From positions 1 to 5,668 of the forward strand of contig CANHKE010000106.1 in assembly GCA_947461155.1 (NCBI GenBank): a DNA stretch of 5,668 nucleotides. The letters run 5' to 3'. Source of the DNA: Cytophagaceae bacterium (GTDB taxonomy: Bacteria > Bacteroidota > Bacteroidia > Cytophagales > Spirosomataceae). The notes beneath the pieces were generated by a model. The model did not search any database, was not told the DNA's origin, and was given only the letters and a program-made list of their open reading frames with translations. Shown here piece by piece: positions 1 to 5,668 of this stretch (position 1 is its first letter; each line of letters begins with the position of its first letter). A program made the position numbers and the translations under genes.

Positions 1-21
1 CAGAAGTTACTCGCTCAGCAA

Positions 22-1362
22 TTAGTTCAATAGATCCGCAATCGCATCTTCGACTTTTTCGAATCCGAAGCGACTCCAAACGGCATCTTTTTGAGCTTGA
101 ATTTCAGGTAATCCTAAATTGCCGATACTGCCTAAATGGGTGTGATTGATCTCACGCGAACTGCCGTTGAATTCACCCGCCTCGATCATTTTGCCCACTT
201 GCACATACGCTTCCCGGAAAGGCATTCCGGCAACGACTAATTTATTTACTTCTTCGACTGAGAATAATAGATCGTATTTTACATCCGTCAATAGGTCCGC
301 CTTCACCTTCATGTGCGTGACCATGTATTGCGTAATTTCCAGGCAATCTTTGATTTCGTCGATGGCGGGCATCAACAACTCTTTGGTTAATTGGAATTCC
401 CGGTGGTACCCCGATGGCAAGTTGCTCATGAGCAATTGCATTTGGTTCGGAACCGCCTTGAGTTTATTCGATTTGCCACGTAGTAATTCCGCGACATCGG
501 GGTTCTTTTTATGCGGCATGATCGAGCTTCCAGTCGTCAATGAACTTGGTAATTCGATAAAGCCAAAGTTTTGGGAGTTGTATAAACAAACGTCCATCGC
601 TAAACGGCTTAAAGTCGTTGCGATTTGGCTGATGGCATTTAATACATAAAATTCCGTTTTTCCACGGGACATTTGGGCATTGACCACATTCACATGCGGC
701 GCCTCAAAGCCTAATAAAACAGTGGTTAATTTCCGGTCCAACGGAAACGAGGAACCATATCCGGCTCCGGAACCCAATGGGTTTTTATTCGCCAAACGGA
801 ACGCCGCTTCTAATAATTCTGCGTCCTCGACCAAACATTCCGCATAGGCACCGAACCACAATCCAAAGGATGAAGGCATCGCGATTTGCAAGTGCGTATA
901 ACCAGGCAATAAATCGTTTTTGTGGGCTTCGCTTTTGGTCAATAAAAGATCAAATAAATCCTCCACCGCATCTGCGATTTCCATGATTTCAGCCCGCATG
1001 AATAATTTCAAATCCACTAAAACTTGGTCATTCCGCGAACGGCCCGCATGAATTTTCTTACCTAAGTCGCCGAGTTTTTTAGTCAACAAATATTCGATTT
1101 GGGAATGGACATCTTCCATGCCTTCTTCGATGACGAACGTTCCTTCTTCTATCGTGTCCAATATATTTTTCAACTCGACACAAAGTGGCGCTAATTCATC
1201 AGCAGGCAAAAGACCTACGTGCTCCAGCATGGTGATGTGCGCGAGTGAACCCATGACGTCGTAGCGCGCCAACTGCAAATCGTATACAGGGTCGTTTCCA
1301 ATCGTGAATTGCTCAATGATTGCGTCCGTTACTTGATTCTCTTTTTGCCAAAGTTTTGCCAC
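22..1362 (-). CDS. argH: Argininosuccinate lyase
   Basis: Catalyses the last step of arginine synthesis in the cytoplasm, cleaving argininosuccinate to arginine and fumarate. The 446-residue protein belongs to the fumarase/aspartase/ArgH superfamily. Visible marks are the HAGRSRNDQ block at about 105-113, the GYTHLQ block at 154-159 (His157 is the likely acid-base residue) and the family signature GSSIMPHKKNPD at 278-289, which carries the mobile-loop catalytic serine. The signature has His where E. coli ArgH has Gln (MPQKKNP). The start is GTG at 1362: the first internal ATG is residue 37, and the AKLWQK N-terminus is typical of the family, so GTG is needed. It lies 7 bases after the upstream deacylase stop and appears to be the last gene of the run; only 21 bases follow it in the window. 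No Shine-Dalgarno is visible. Length and motifs look intact. Confidence 0.97.
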   Translation of the reverse strand: MAKLWQKENQVTDAIIEQFTIGNDPVYDLQLARYDVMGSLAHITMLEHVGLLPADELAPLCVELKNILDTIEEGTFVIEEGMEDVHSQIEYLLTKKLGDLGKKIHAGRSRNDQVLVDLKLFMRAEIMEIADAVEDLFDLLLTKSEAHKNDLLPGYTHLQIAMPSSFGLWFGAYAECLVEDAELLEAAFRLANKNPLGSGAGYGSSFPLDRKLTTVLLGFEAPHVNVVNAQMSRGKTEFYVLNAISQIATTLSRLAMDVCLYNSQNFGFIELPSSLTTGSSIMPHKKNPDVAELLRGKSNKLKAVPNQMQLLMSNLPSGYHREFQLTKELLMPAIDEIKDCLEITQYMVTHMKVKADLLTDVKYDLLFSVEEVNKLVVAGMPFREAYVQVGKMIEAGEFNGSSREINHTHLGSIGNLGLPEIQAQKDAVWSRFGFEKVEDAIADLLN

Positions 1363-1369
1363 GATCGTA

Positions 1370-2434
1370 TTAGATTAATTGTGATAATATGTGCTGATAG
1401 GTTTCAATACCCTGTTTCAGTTCGTCTAAATAAATAAATTCATCCGCCGTATGGCTTCTGCCTGAATGACCAGGTCCGATTTTTACCGATGGGAATGGCA
1501 TTAATGCTTGATCCGATAGCGTAGGCGAGCCAAATGTCGGTATCCCCAACGCAGCCGCAGCCTTGAGTACCGGGTGACCATCCGGTATTTTACTTGATTG
1601 CAAACGGATGCTCCGCGGAGTTAATTCGGCGTGAACGAATCCACGTAAGGTTTCGAGAACTTGTTCCAAAGAATAACATTCGTTCACCCGACAATCAATC
1701 GTATAGTGACAAACATCCGGCACAACATTGTGTTGCTTTCCTGCATTCATCACCGTAACGGTGCATTTGACAGGTCCGAGTACCGGTGAAACTTCCGGGA
1801 ATTCAAATGCCTTAATTTTACTGATATCTTCCAAAGCCAGGTAAATCGCATTCACCCCCTCATTCCGTGCGGCATGTCCCGCCACGCCTTTCACTTCGGC
1901 ATCAATCACCATCAATCCCTTTTCCGCAATGGCGAGCTGACAATCCGTCGGTTCTCCTACAATCGCCCATGAAATCGCCGGAAAATCCGCTGATTTTAAC
2001 ACCAATTCAATGCCACCAGCACCTGAAATTTCTTCCTCAGCGGTAGCCGCTAGCACAACATTAAATGGTAGCTCTCGGTCGAAAAAGGCGCAAAAAACAC
2101 TTATTAAGCACACTAAGCTCGCGCCAGCATCATTGCTTCCGAGCCCAAACAGCTTCCCATCTTGAATCGTCGCAGCATACGGTTCGTGTGTCCATGAAGC
2201 ATTCGGCTTTACCGTGTCGTGATGCGAGTTTAATAAGATACTTGGTTTGCTGGAATCGAAATGCTTGTTCGTCGCCCAGACATTATGTCCAATCGTATGA
2301 AACGGAATATGTTTATCGCGCAGAAAATCCTGAATGATCGCAGCGGTCCCTTGTTCTTCCCGACTTAACGACGGACAGGCGAGCAGCTGAGCAAGCAGGT
2401 TTTGTGCATCGAGAAATTGTTGTTCCGTATACAT
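1370..2434 (-). CDS. argE: M20-family N-acyl-citrulline/ornithine deacylase (ArgE/DapE type)
   Basis: A 354-residue zinc-dependent amidohydrolase of peptidase family M20. Metal and catalytic residues can be placed by motif: His71 and Asp73 in NSHHDTV, bridging Asp102 in GLGSNDAG, general-base Glu134 and ligand Glu135 in TAEEE, Glu161 in GEPTD, and the C-terminal His328 in RSHTADEF. The central insert (roughly 175-285) fits the dimerisation domain, with HNVVPD at 235-240. The family includes acetylornithine deacetylase, succinyl-diaminopimelate desuccinylase and acetyl/succinyl-citrulline deacylases, which motifs alone do not separate. Position between argB and argH, together with a succinylornithine-type carbamoyltransferase in the same operon, makes removal of the acyl group from N-succinylcitrulline (giving citrulline) the best inference. 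The ATG directly abuts the argB TAG stop, suggesting translational coupling. Family assignment is sure; exact substrate is inferred. Confidence 0.9.
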   Translation of the reverse strand: MYTEQQFLDAQNLLAQLLACPSLSREEQGTAAIIQDFLRDKHIPFHTIGHNVWATNKHFDSSKPSILLNSHHDTVKPNASWTHEPYAATIQDGKLFGLGSNDAGASLVCLISVFCAFFDRELPFNVVLAATAEEEISGAGGIELVLKSADFPAISWAIVGEPTDCQLAIAEKGLMVIDAEVKGVAGHAARNEGVNAIYLALEDISKIKAFEFPEVSPVLGPVKCTVTVMNAGKQHNVVPDVCHYTIDCRVNECYSLEQVLETLRGFVHAELTPRSIRLQSSKIPDGHPVLKAAAALGIPTFGSPTLSDQALMPFPSVKIGPGHSGRSHTADEFIYLDELKQGIETYQHILSQLI

Positions 2435-3214
2435 CTAGGCTTGAATTAACGTGCCTTTGTCGGGCTGTGAAACAAAATCTGCATGGCAAAGACGCACGGT
2501 TTGAACACCTTGCGCAATGGCTTTTAACGCATTTTCCAATTTGGGGATCATACCTGCCGAAACAACTCCATCTGCTTTTAACTGCGTAAAATTTGCCTGG
2601 TTAATTTGTGAAATGACCGAATTGTCGTCGTTCGGATCCAGCAATACGCCTTGTTTTTCAAAGCAATACGTTAACGTCACGTCGAATTGTGCGCTTAAGG
2701 CAATGGCCAACGCTTGCGCCAGCGTATCCGCATTCGTATTCAATAACTGACCCGAAGTGTCCGCCGTGATGGGCGCAAAAACTGGACTAAATCCAGTGGT
2801 AATCAATCCAGCTAAACCTGTCGCATTAACCTGTTCAATATCACCTACAAAGCCATAATCAATGGGTTCAGGGTTTCTTTTTTTCGATACCACAAATCCG
2901 CCATCTGGACCCGCTAGGCCAATTGCATTGCATTGGAAAGCCTGCAAAGAGGCCACTATTGATTTGTTGATCCATCCGGCATACACCATCGTCACGATGC
3001 GTAAACTGTCCGCATCGGTCACACGTCTGCCGTCAATCATTTGACTCTGAATGCCTAAGTTGGCCGCCATGGACGTAGCTATTTTTCCACCTCCATGAAC
3101 CAATAATTTAGCGCCTTCAATCGAAGCAAAATTGGCTAAAAAAGAAGCTAAAGCCTCCGGAGCATCGATGATGTTCCCACCAATCTTAACGATATGTAAG
3201 GCCTGCTTGCTCAT
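2435..3214 (-). CDS. argB: Acetylglutamate kinase (N-acylglutamate kinase)
   Basis: Cytoplasmic amino-acid kinase that phosphorylates the gamma-carboxylate of N-acetylglutamate (or N-succinylglutamate in the Bacteroides-type route) using ATP, the second step of arginine synthesis. The 259 residues show the expected landmarks: Lys10-Ile-Gly-Gly at the N-terminal phosphate site, HGGG at 40-43, DGRRVT at 61-66, NTNAD at 159-163 (matching E. coli Asn158 and Asp162) and GMIPKLENA at 221-229, where Lys225 matches E. coli Lys217. It is a short form without the N-terminal helical extension that arginine-inhibited hexameric kinases carry, so it is probably insensitive to arginine feedback; that is inference from family knowledge. 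Its ATG overlaps the argF' stop by one base (TAATG) and its stop abuts the next start, both favouring coupled translation. Confidence 0.95.
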   Translation of the reverse strand: MSKQALHIVKIGGNIIDAPEALASFLANFASIEGAKLLVHGGGKIATSMAANLGIQSQMIDGRRVTDADSLRIVTMVYAGWINKSIVASLQAFQCNAIGLAGPDGGFVVSKKRNPEPIDYGFVGDIEQVNATGLAGLITTGFSPVFAPITADTSGQLLNTNADTLAQALAIALSAQFDVTLTYCFEKQGVLLDPNDDNSVISQINQANFTQLKADGVVSAGMIPKLENALKAIAQGVQTVRLCHADFVSQPDKGTLIQA

Positions 3215-4188
3215 TAGAATAAATATGGACTTTCGACCCGCATTTGGGTTAATAGAATTTCTTTAATTACGGCTTGTGCCGCCCAAAGCCGATTTCCCGC
3301 TTGTTGGATCACAATCGAATTCTCCGAATCAATCACTGCATCATCCACTACAACATTCCGACGAACCGGTAGGCAATGCATGAATTTGGCGTTATTGGTT
3401 AAATCCATTTTAGCCTTTGTTACCGTCCATGCGGGATCCGATGAAAGGATTTTTCCGTAGTCGGAATAGGAAGACCAGTTTTTTGCATATATGTAATCAG
3501 CACCCACAAATGCTTCCTGCGGATCATAGCAGATCTTCGCATTTCCAGCGAATTCAGGGGCTAATTCATAGCCTTTTGGATGCGCAATGGTGAAATCAAC
3601 ATTGGCGATATTCATCCATTCCGCGAATGAATTGGGAACGCATTGTGGCAATGCTTTCACGTGTGGCGCCCAGGTTAAAACCACTTTTGGGCGTTCCACT
3701 TGCTTCGTTTCCGTAATCGTAATTAAGTCCGTAAGTGACTGCAACGGATGTCTCGTGGCCGATTCCAAACTAACAATCGGTTTGCCCGTATATTTAACGA
3801 ATTGGTTAATCACCAATTCCGAATAATCTAATTCGCGATCCACTAATCCGGGAAAACTCCGAACTCCCACGATGTCACAGTATTGGCCAATAACCGCTGC
3901 GGCTTCCTTCACGTGTTCCGCCTTATCGCCATTCATGATGACGCCTTCATTCATTTCTAATTGCCAGCCATCCGTGCCCACATTCATGACCATGACGTCC
4001 ATTCCCAAGTTTTGCGCTGCCTTCTGCGTCGACAAACGTGTGCGCAAGCTGGAATTGAAAAACAACAAGCCCATCGTTTTATTTTTCCCAATATGCTTGT
4101 CGGCATACGGAGATTTTTTCATCAACAAAGCCTCGTTGATCAATTTGTCAATATTGTACGCGTCTTTAACGGAAGTAAAATGCTGCAT
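3214..4188 (-). CDS. argF': N-succinylornithine carbamoyltransferase (ArgF' type)
   Basis: Transfers the carbamoyl group of carbamoyl phosphate to the delta-amino group of an N-acylated ornithine, giving N-acylcitrulline. The 324-residue protein aligns by eye, almost without gaps, with my recollection of Bacteroides fragilis succinylornithine transcarbamylase rather than with ordinary OTCase. Carbamoyl-phosphate residues lie in FNSSLRTRLSTQKAA (44-58), RHPLQS (146-151) and HCLPVRR (271-277); WAPH at 173-176 and PNSFAEW at 185-191 are also typical of this subfamily. The residue that separates acetyl- from succinylornithine enzymes (Glu92 in Xanthomonas, Pro90 in B. fragilis) is Ala90 here, in GDKAEH; published E92A and E92P changes give succinyl specificity. 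It is the first gene of the tight run and overlaps argB by one base. No Shine-Dalgarno is seen. Family is certain; the succinyl substrate is a strong prediction. Confidence 0.95.
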   Translation of the reverse strand: MQHFTSVKDAYNIDKLINEALLMKKSPYADKHIGKNKTMGLLFFNSSLRTRLSTQKAAQNLGMDVMVMNVGTDGWQLEMNEGVIMNGDKAEHVKEAAAVIGQYCDIVGVRSFPGLVDRELDYSELVINQFVKYTGKPIVSLESATRHPLQSLTDLITITETKQVERPKVVLTWAPHVKALPQCVPNSFAEWMNIANVDFTIAHPKGYELAPEFAGNAKICYDPQEAFVGADYIYAKNWSSYSDYGKILSSDPAWTVTKAKMDLTNNAKFMHCLPVRRNVVVDDAVIDSENSIVIQQAGNRLWAAQAVIKEILLTQMRVESPYLF

Positions 4189-4197
4189 AGAATGAGT

Positions 4198-4260
4198 GGC
4201 CCGAGGACCTTATAGTATTGGCAATTTGGTAAAATTACCATTTTTGAGAGATAAATGAAA
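4198..4260 (-). promoter_or_regulatory. Possible promoter and operator-like dyad ahead of argF'
   Basis: In the 73-base gap between the GNAT stop and the argF' start sits a 6-base inverted repeat, TGGTAA-AA-TTACCA (4227-4240). On the minus strand it contains TAATTTTA (4237-4230), one mismatch from the Bacteroidetes -7 box TAnnTTTG. A TTTC (4260-4257) lies 19 bases upstream, one mismatch from the -33 TTTG. A dyad covering a -7 box suggests a repressor site. Closer to the start codon the leader can form a 4-bp GC-rich hairpin (4209-4198), 9 bases before the ATG. On the plus strand the dyad is followed by five T, but no plus-strand gene ends there, so I do not call it a terminator. All of this is pattern matching to a degenerate consensus. 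Confidence 0.35.
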
Positions 4261-4261
4261 T

Positions 4262-4807
4262 TTATCGGGATCGTTCCCACGTGAAAACTTCGAGCGGGTC
4301 TGGACATGCAATGGTTTTTTGTCCTGTTTGACGAAAGAGATTGGTCTCCAGCACACGTTGGGAAGCCACATTTTCGCATGGTGTTTCCGCGCGAATCACG
4401 CGCAATCCAGGATCCTGAAACGCCCATCGGGCTAATGTGTCCACTGCCTCTGCCGCATAGCCATGGCCCCTAAACTTTTGATCTAACGCATAGCCGATTT
4501 CCGTCGTTCCCGCATTATCTGGTAAGCCAGCCAAACCCATGCCCCCGATAGAGCAGGATGAATCCGTTAGGATAATTTCCCAATTTGTGTACCACATAAA
4601 ATCCAACGGGAATTTATGGGTCATAGGAAGCCAATAATTAACTAAGGCTTCTTCCATTTCTTGGTTGTAAAACTTTTCCAAGGAAATGTTGTTTGGTTGC
4701 AAGTTCAATTCTTTTTCAACGGCCTCCCTCCCAAATTGCTGCCAAATTTTCAATAGACTATGGTCTAATGGAATGAGCGTTAAACGAGAAGAAGTTAATG
4801 CAATCAT
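4262..4807 (-). CDS. GNAT-family N-acetyltransferase (RimJ/RimL-like)
   Basis: A 181-residue acetyl-CoA-dependent acyltransferase of the Acetyltransf_3 (RimJ/RimL-like) group. The N-terminus SSRLTLIPL is the usual first strand of this group. TEIGYAL (102-108) leads to the pyrophosphate-binding loop QKFRGHGYAAEA (110-121, matching Q/R-x-x-G-x-G/A), and ENVASQRVLETNLF (145-158) is the typical C-terminal motif B. The acceptor cannot be told from the sequence; relatives acetylate ribosomal protein N-termini, antibiotics or small metabolites. It lies 73 bases upstream of argF' on the same strand. Arg clusters of Bacteroidetes sometimes include a GNAT enzyme that makes the acylglutamate precursor, but this RimJ-like protein does not obviously resemble such an enzyme, so a role in arginine synthesis is only a possibility. 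A promoter with a perfect -7 box lies upstream, so it may be transcribed separately or read through into the arg genes. Confidence 0.88.
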   Translation of the reverse strand: MIALTSSRLTLIPLDHSLLKIWQQFGREAVEKELNLQPNNISLEKFYNQEMEEALVNYWLPMTHKFPLDFMWYTNWEIILTDSSCSIGGMGLAGLPDNAGTTEIGYALDQKFRGHGYAAEAVDTLARWAFQDPGLRVIRAETPCENVASQRVLETNLFRQTGQKTIACPDPLEVFTWERSR

Positions 4808-4850
4808 AAAAGGAAGTGAATGTTGACCTACAAATTACCTGTTTTGGTCG

Positions 4851-4882
4851 CAAAATTAAACGTGTTACTAAATGTATGCAGA
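4851..4882 (-). promoter_or_regulatory. Bacteroidetes-type promoter for the GNAT gene
   Basis: On the minus strand, TAATTTTG (4858-4851) matches the Bacteroidetes -7 consensus TAnnTTTG perfectly. TCTG (4882-4879) lies 20 bases upstream and matches the -33 TTTG in three of four positions. Transcription would start near 4845, leaving a leader of roughly 38 bases before the ATG at 4807. Spacing and position are what one expects, but no transcript data support it. Confidence 0.5.
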
Positions 4883-4888
4883 TTTTTG
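4881..4888 (+). promoter_or_regulatory. Weak -7 box candidate for the outer-membrane protein gene
   Basis: GATTTTTG matches TAnnTTTG at five of the six defined positions and would give a start site near 4894 with a leader of about 40 bases before the ATG at 4935. No TTG or TTTG is visible at the expected -33 spacing (around 4857-4861), so this is only a candidate. It overlaps the -33 box of the opposing promoter. Confidence 0.25.
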
Positions 4889-4934
4889 TGACCGTAATTG
4901 AATGAAACCGAATTATTGCCAAACAAAATTATTT

Positions 4935-5668
4935 ATGAAATACCTTTTAATACTAATTACCTGTCTAAGTACCGTGTTCGCTGTGAACGCACAAATACCA
5001 GGAGGTTTCGGAATGGCCCCAGCAAAAAAAGAAGCTGTCATTCCAGGTACAGCCCAAGCTGCTCCCAAAGGATCCGCTAAAATTGTCGGATATCTGTTAG
5101 ATTCCACAGACAAAAAACCAGTTGAATTTGCTTCCGTTGCATTGATTAATAAGGCCACTGGCCGACCAGTCGATGGAGCAGTAGCAGACCAAGTAGGTAA
5201 ATTTACCATCAACAAAGTTGCCGTAGGCGATTACAAATTAGTCGTCTCTTTCATTGGCTACGATAGCAAAACATTATTTGTTTCTGTTTCTGCTAAAAAT
5301 GACGATCAGGACTTAGGCGTGATTTCCTTGTCATCCAGTACCAAGATGTTGGCCGAAGTAACCGTAGAAGGTCAGCGTGCCTTAATCGAAGAACGCGTAG
5401 ACCGTACGGTTTACAATGCAGAGAAAGATGCTTCAAACAAAGGTGGCGATGCGACTGATGTCTTGAAAAAAGTTCCGATGCTTTCGGTGGATTTGGATGG
5501 AAACCCTTCATTGCGTGGTTCGACGAACGTGAAGGTTTTGATCAACAACAAACCTTCTACGATCATGGCCTCAAGCATTACAGATGCCTTGAAGCAAATC
5601 CCAGCGGATATGATCAAAACGGTGGAAGTAATCACTTCGCCGTCGGCTAAATATGATGCGGAAGGATC
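4935..5668 (+). CDS. Outer-membrane beta-barrel / TonB-dependent-receptor-like protein, 5' part (runs off window)
   Basis: The visible 244 codons encode the periplasmic front end of an outer-membrane receptor of the Bacteroidetes outer-membrane-beta-barrel (PF14905-like) group. Residues 1-19 form a signal peptide (MK, hydrophobic core LLILI, cleavage after VNA before Gln20). A Gly/Pro/Ala-rich linker covers about 20-47. A carboxypeptidase-regulatory-like beta-sandwich spans about 49-132 (IVGYLLDSTDKKPVEFASV, GKFTINKVAVGDYKLVVSFIGY). A plug-like domain starts near 140 (LAEVTVEG) and includes DVLKKVPMLSVD, LRGSTNVKVLINNKP and VEVITSPSAKYDAEG. The barrel, presumably several hundred residues, lies beyond the window. 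An in-frame ATG at 4902, just after a TGA, would add 11 residues, but the ATG at 4935 gives a clean signal peptide and follows an A/T-rich tract typical of Bacteroidetes starts. The ligand is unknown. It is divergent from the GNAT and arg genes, so no functional link is implied. Confidence 0.9.
   Translation, partial: MKYLLILITCLSTVFAVNAQIPGGFGMAPAKKEAVIPGTAQAAPKGSAKIVGYLLDSTDKKPVEFASVALINKATGRPVDGAVADQVGKFTINKVAVGDYKLVVSFIGYDSKTLFVSVSAKNDDQDLGVISLSSSTKMLAEVTVEGQRALIEERVDRTVYNAEKDASNKGGDATDVLKKVPMLSVDLDGNPSLRGSTNVKVLINNKPSTIMASSITDALKQIPADMIKTVEVITSPSAKYDAEG

Larger units (their letters stand above)
4846..4893. repeat. Imperfect inverted repeat in the divergent intergenic region
   Basis: GGTCGCAAAA (4846-4855) and TTTTGTGACC (4884-4893) are inverted copies matching at 9 of 10 positions, separated by 28 bases; the mismatch would be a G-U wobble in RNA. 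The arms flank the GNAT promoter: the left arm overlaps its -7 box and the right arm lies just upstream of its -33 box. A second, shorter palindrome, TTTTG-GTCG-CAAAA (4842-4855), overlaps the left arm. These may be regulator half-sites or may simply reflect two back-to-back -7 boxes. Confidence 0.4.

Noticed and set aside
1..21. Imperfect hairpin TTGCT-GAGCG-AGTAA right after the argH stop
   Set aside because: Only four of five stem pairs match and the window ends before any T-run could be seen, so a terminator cannot be supported.
146..649. Plus-strand open frame of 167 codons antisense to argH
   Set aside because: It lies wholly within argH, which has full family motifs, and its translation shows no recognisable domain. 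It is a by-product of codon use on the other strand.
4227..4246. Hairpin plus T-run on the plus strand resembling a terminator
   Set aside because: No plus-strand gene ends upstream of it, and the stem is short and A/T-rich. On the minus strand, where the genes run, no T-run follows.
4140..4427. Minus-strand open frame spanning the end of the GNAT gene and the start of argF'
   Set aside because: It is out of frame with both recognised genes and has no protein-like motif. It contains the promoter/dyad region and reads as a chance frame.
4902..4934. Earlier in-frame ATG for the receptor gene
   Set aside because: It would put 11 mostly polar residues ahead of the signal peptide; the ATG at 4935 gives a standard signal peptide.
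4913..5635. Several minus-strand open frames opposite the receptor gene
   Set aside because: The plus-strand frame from 4935 encodes a coherent signal peptide, beta-sandwich and plug domain, so the opposite frames are shadows.

Overview
The window holds the distal end of a Bacteroidetes-type arginine biosynthesis operon on the minus strand, then a small acetyltransferase gene on the same strand, then the 5' part of a divergent outer-membrane receptor gene on the plus strand. Three things point to Bacteroidetes: an N-succinylornithine-type carbamoyltransferase in place of an ordinary ArgF; a SusC/PF14905-style outer-membrane protein with a carboxypeptidase-regulatory-like domain ahead of the plug; and start codons without Shine-Dalgarno motifs, with a TAnnTTTG-type -7 promoter box. 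A member of the Cytophagales or a related order is plausible, but genus cannot be read from this window.

Layout, right to left along the minus strand: GNAT acetyltransferase (4807-4262), a 73-base gap with a short dyad and a possible promoter, then four tightly packed genes: argF' (4188-3214), argB (3214-2435), an M20 deacylase of the argE/dapE type (2434-1370) and argH (1362-22). The four junctions are a 1-base TAATG overlap, a direct TAG/ATG abutment and a 7-base gap before a GTG start, so they are almost certainly one transcript with coupled translation. On the plus strand an outer-membrane beta-barrel/TonB-dependent-receptor-like protein begins at 4935 and runs off the window end.

The four enzymes fit the acylated-citrulline route known from Bacteroides fragilis. 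ArgB phosphorylates the N-acylglutamate. ArgF' carbamoylates N-succinylornithine to N-succinylcitrulline. The M20 enzyme removes the acyl group to give citrulline. ArgH splits argininosuccinate to arginine and fumarate. ArgC, ArgD, ArgG and the first acyltransferase are not in this window. Residue 90 of the carbamoyltransferase is Ala, not Glu, which predicts succinyl rather than acetyl specificity.

There is no stretch over 300 bases without a gene. I saw no RNA genes, mobile elements or CRISPR. This is mostly an ordinary housekeeping region. The points worth a second look are the substrate-specificity residue, the regulatory dyad ahead of the arg genes, and the compact divergent promoter region at 4808-4934. 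I found no evidence for a novel multi-gene system.
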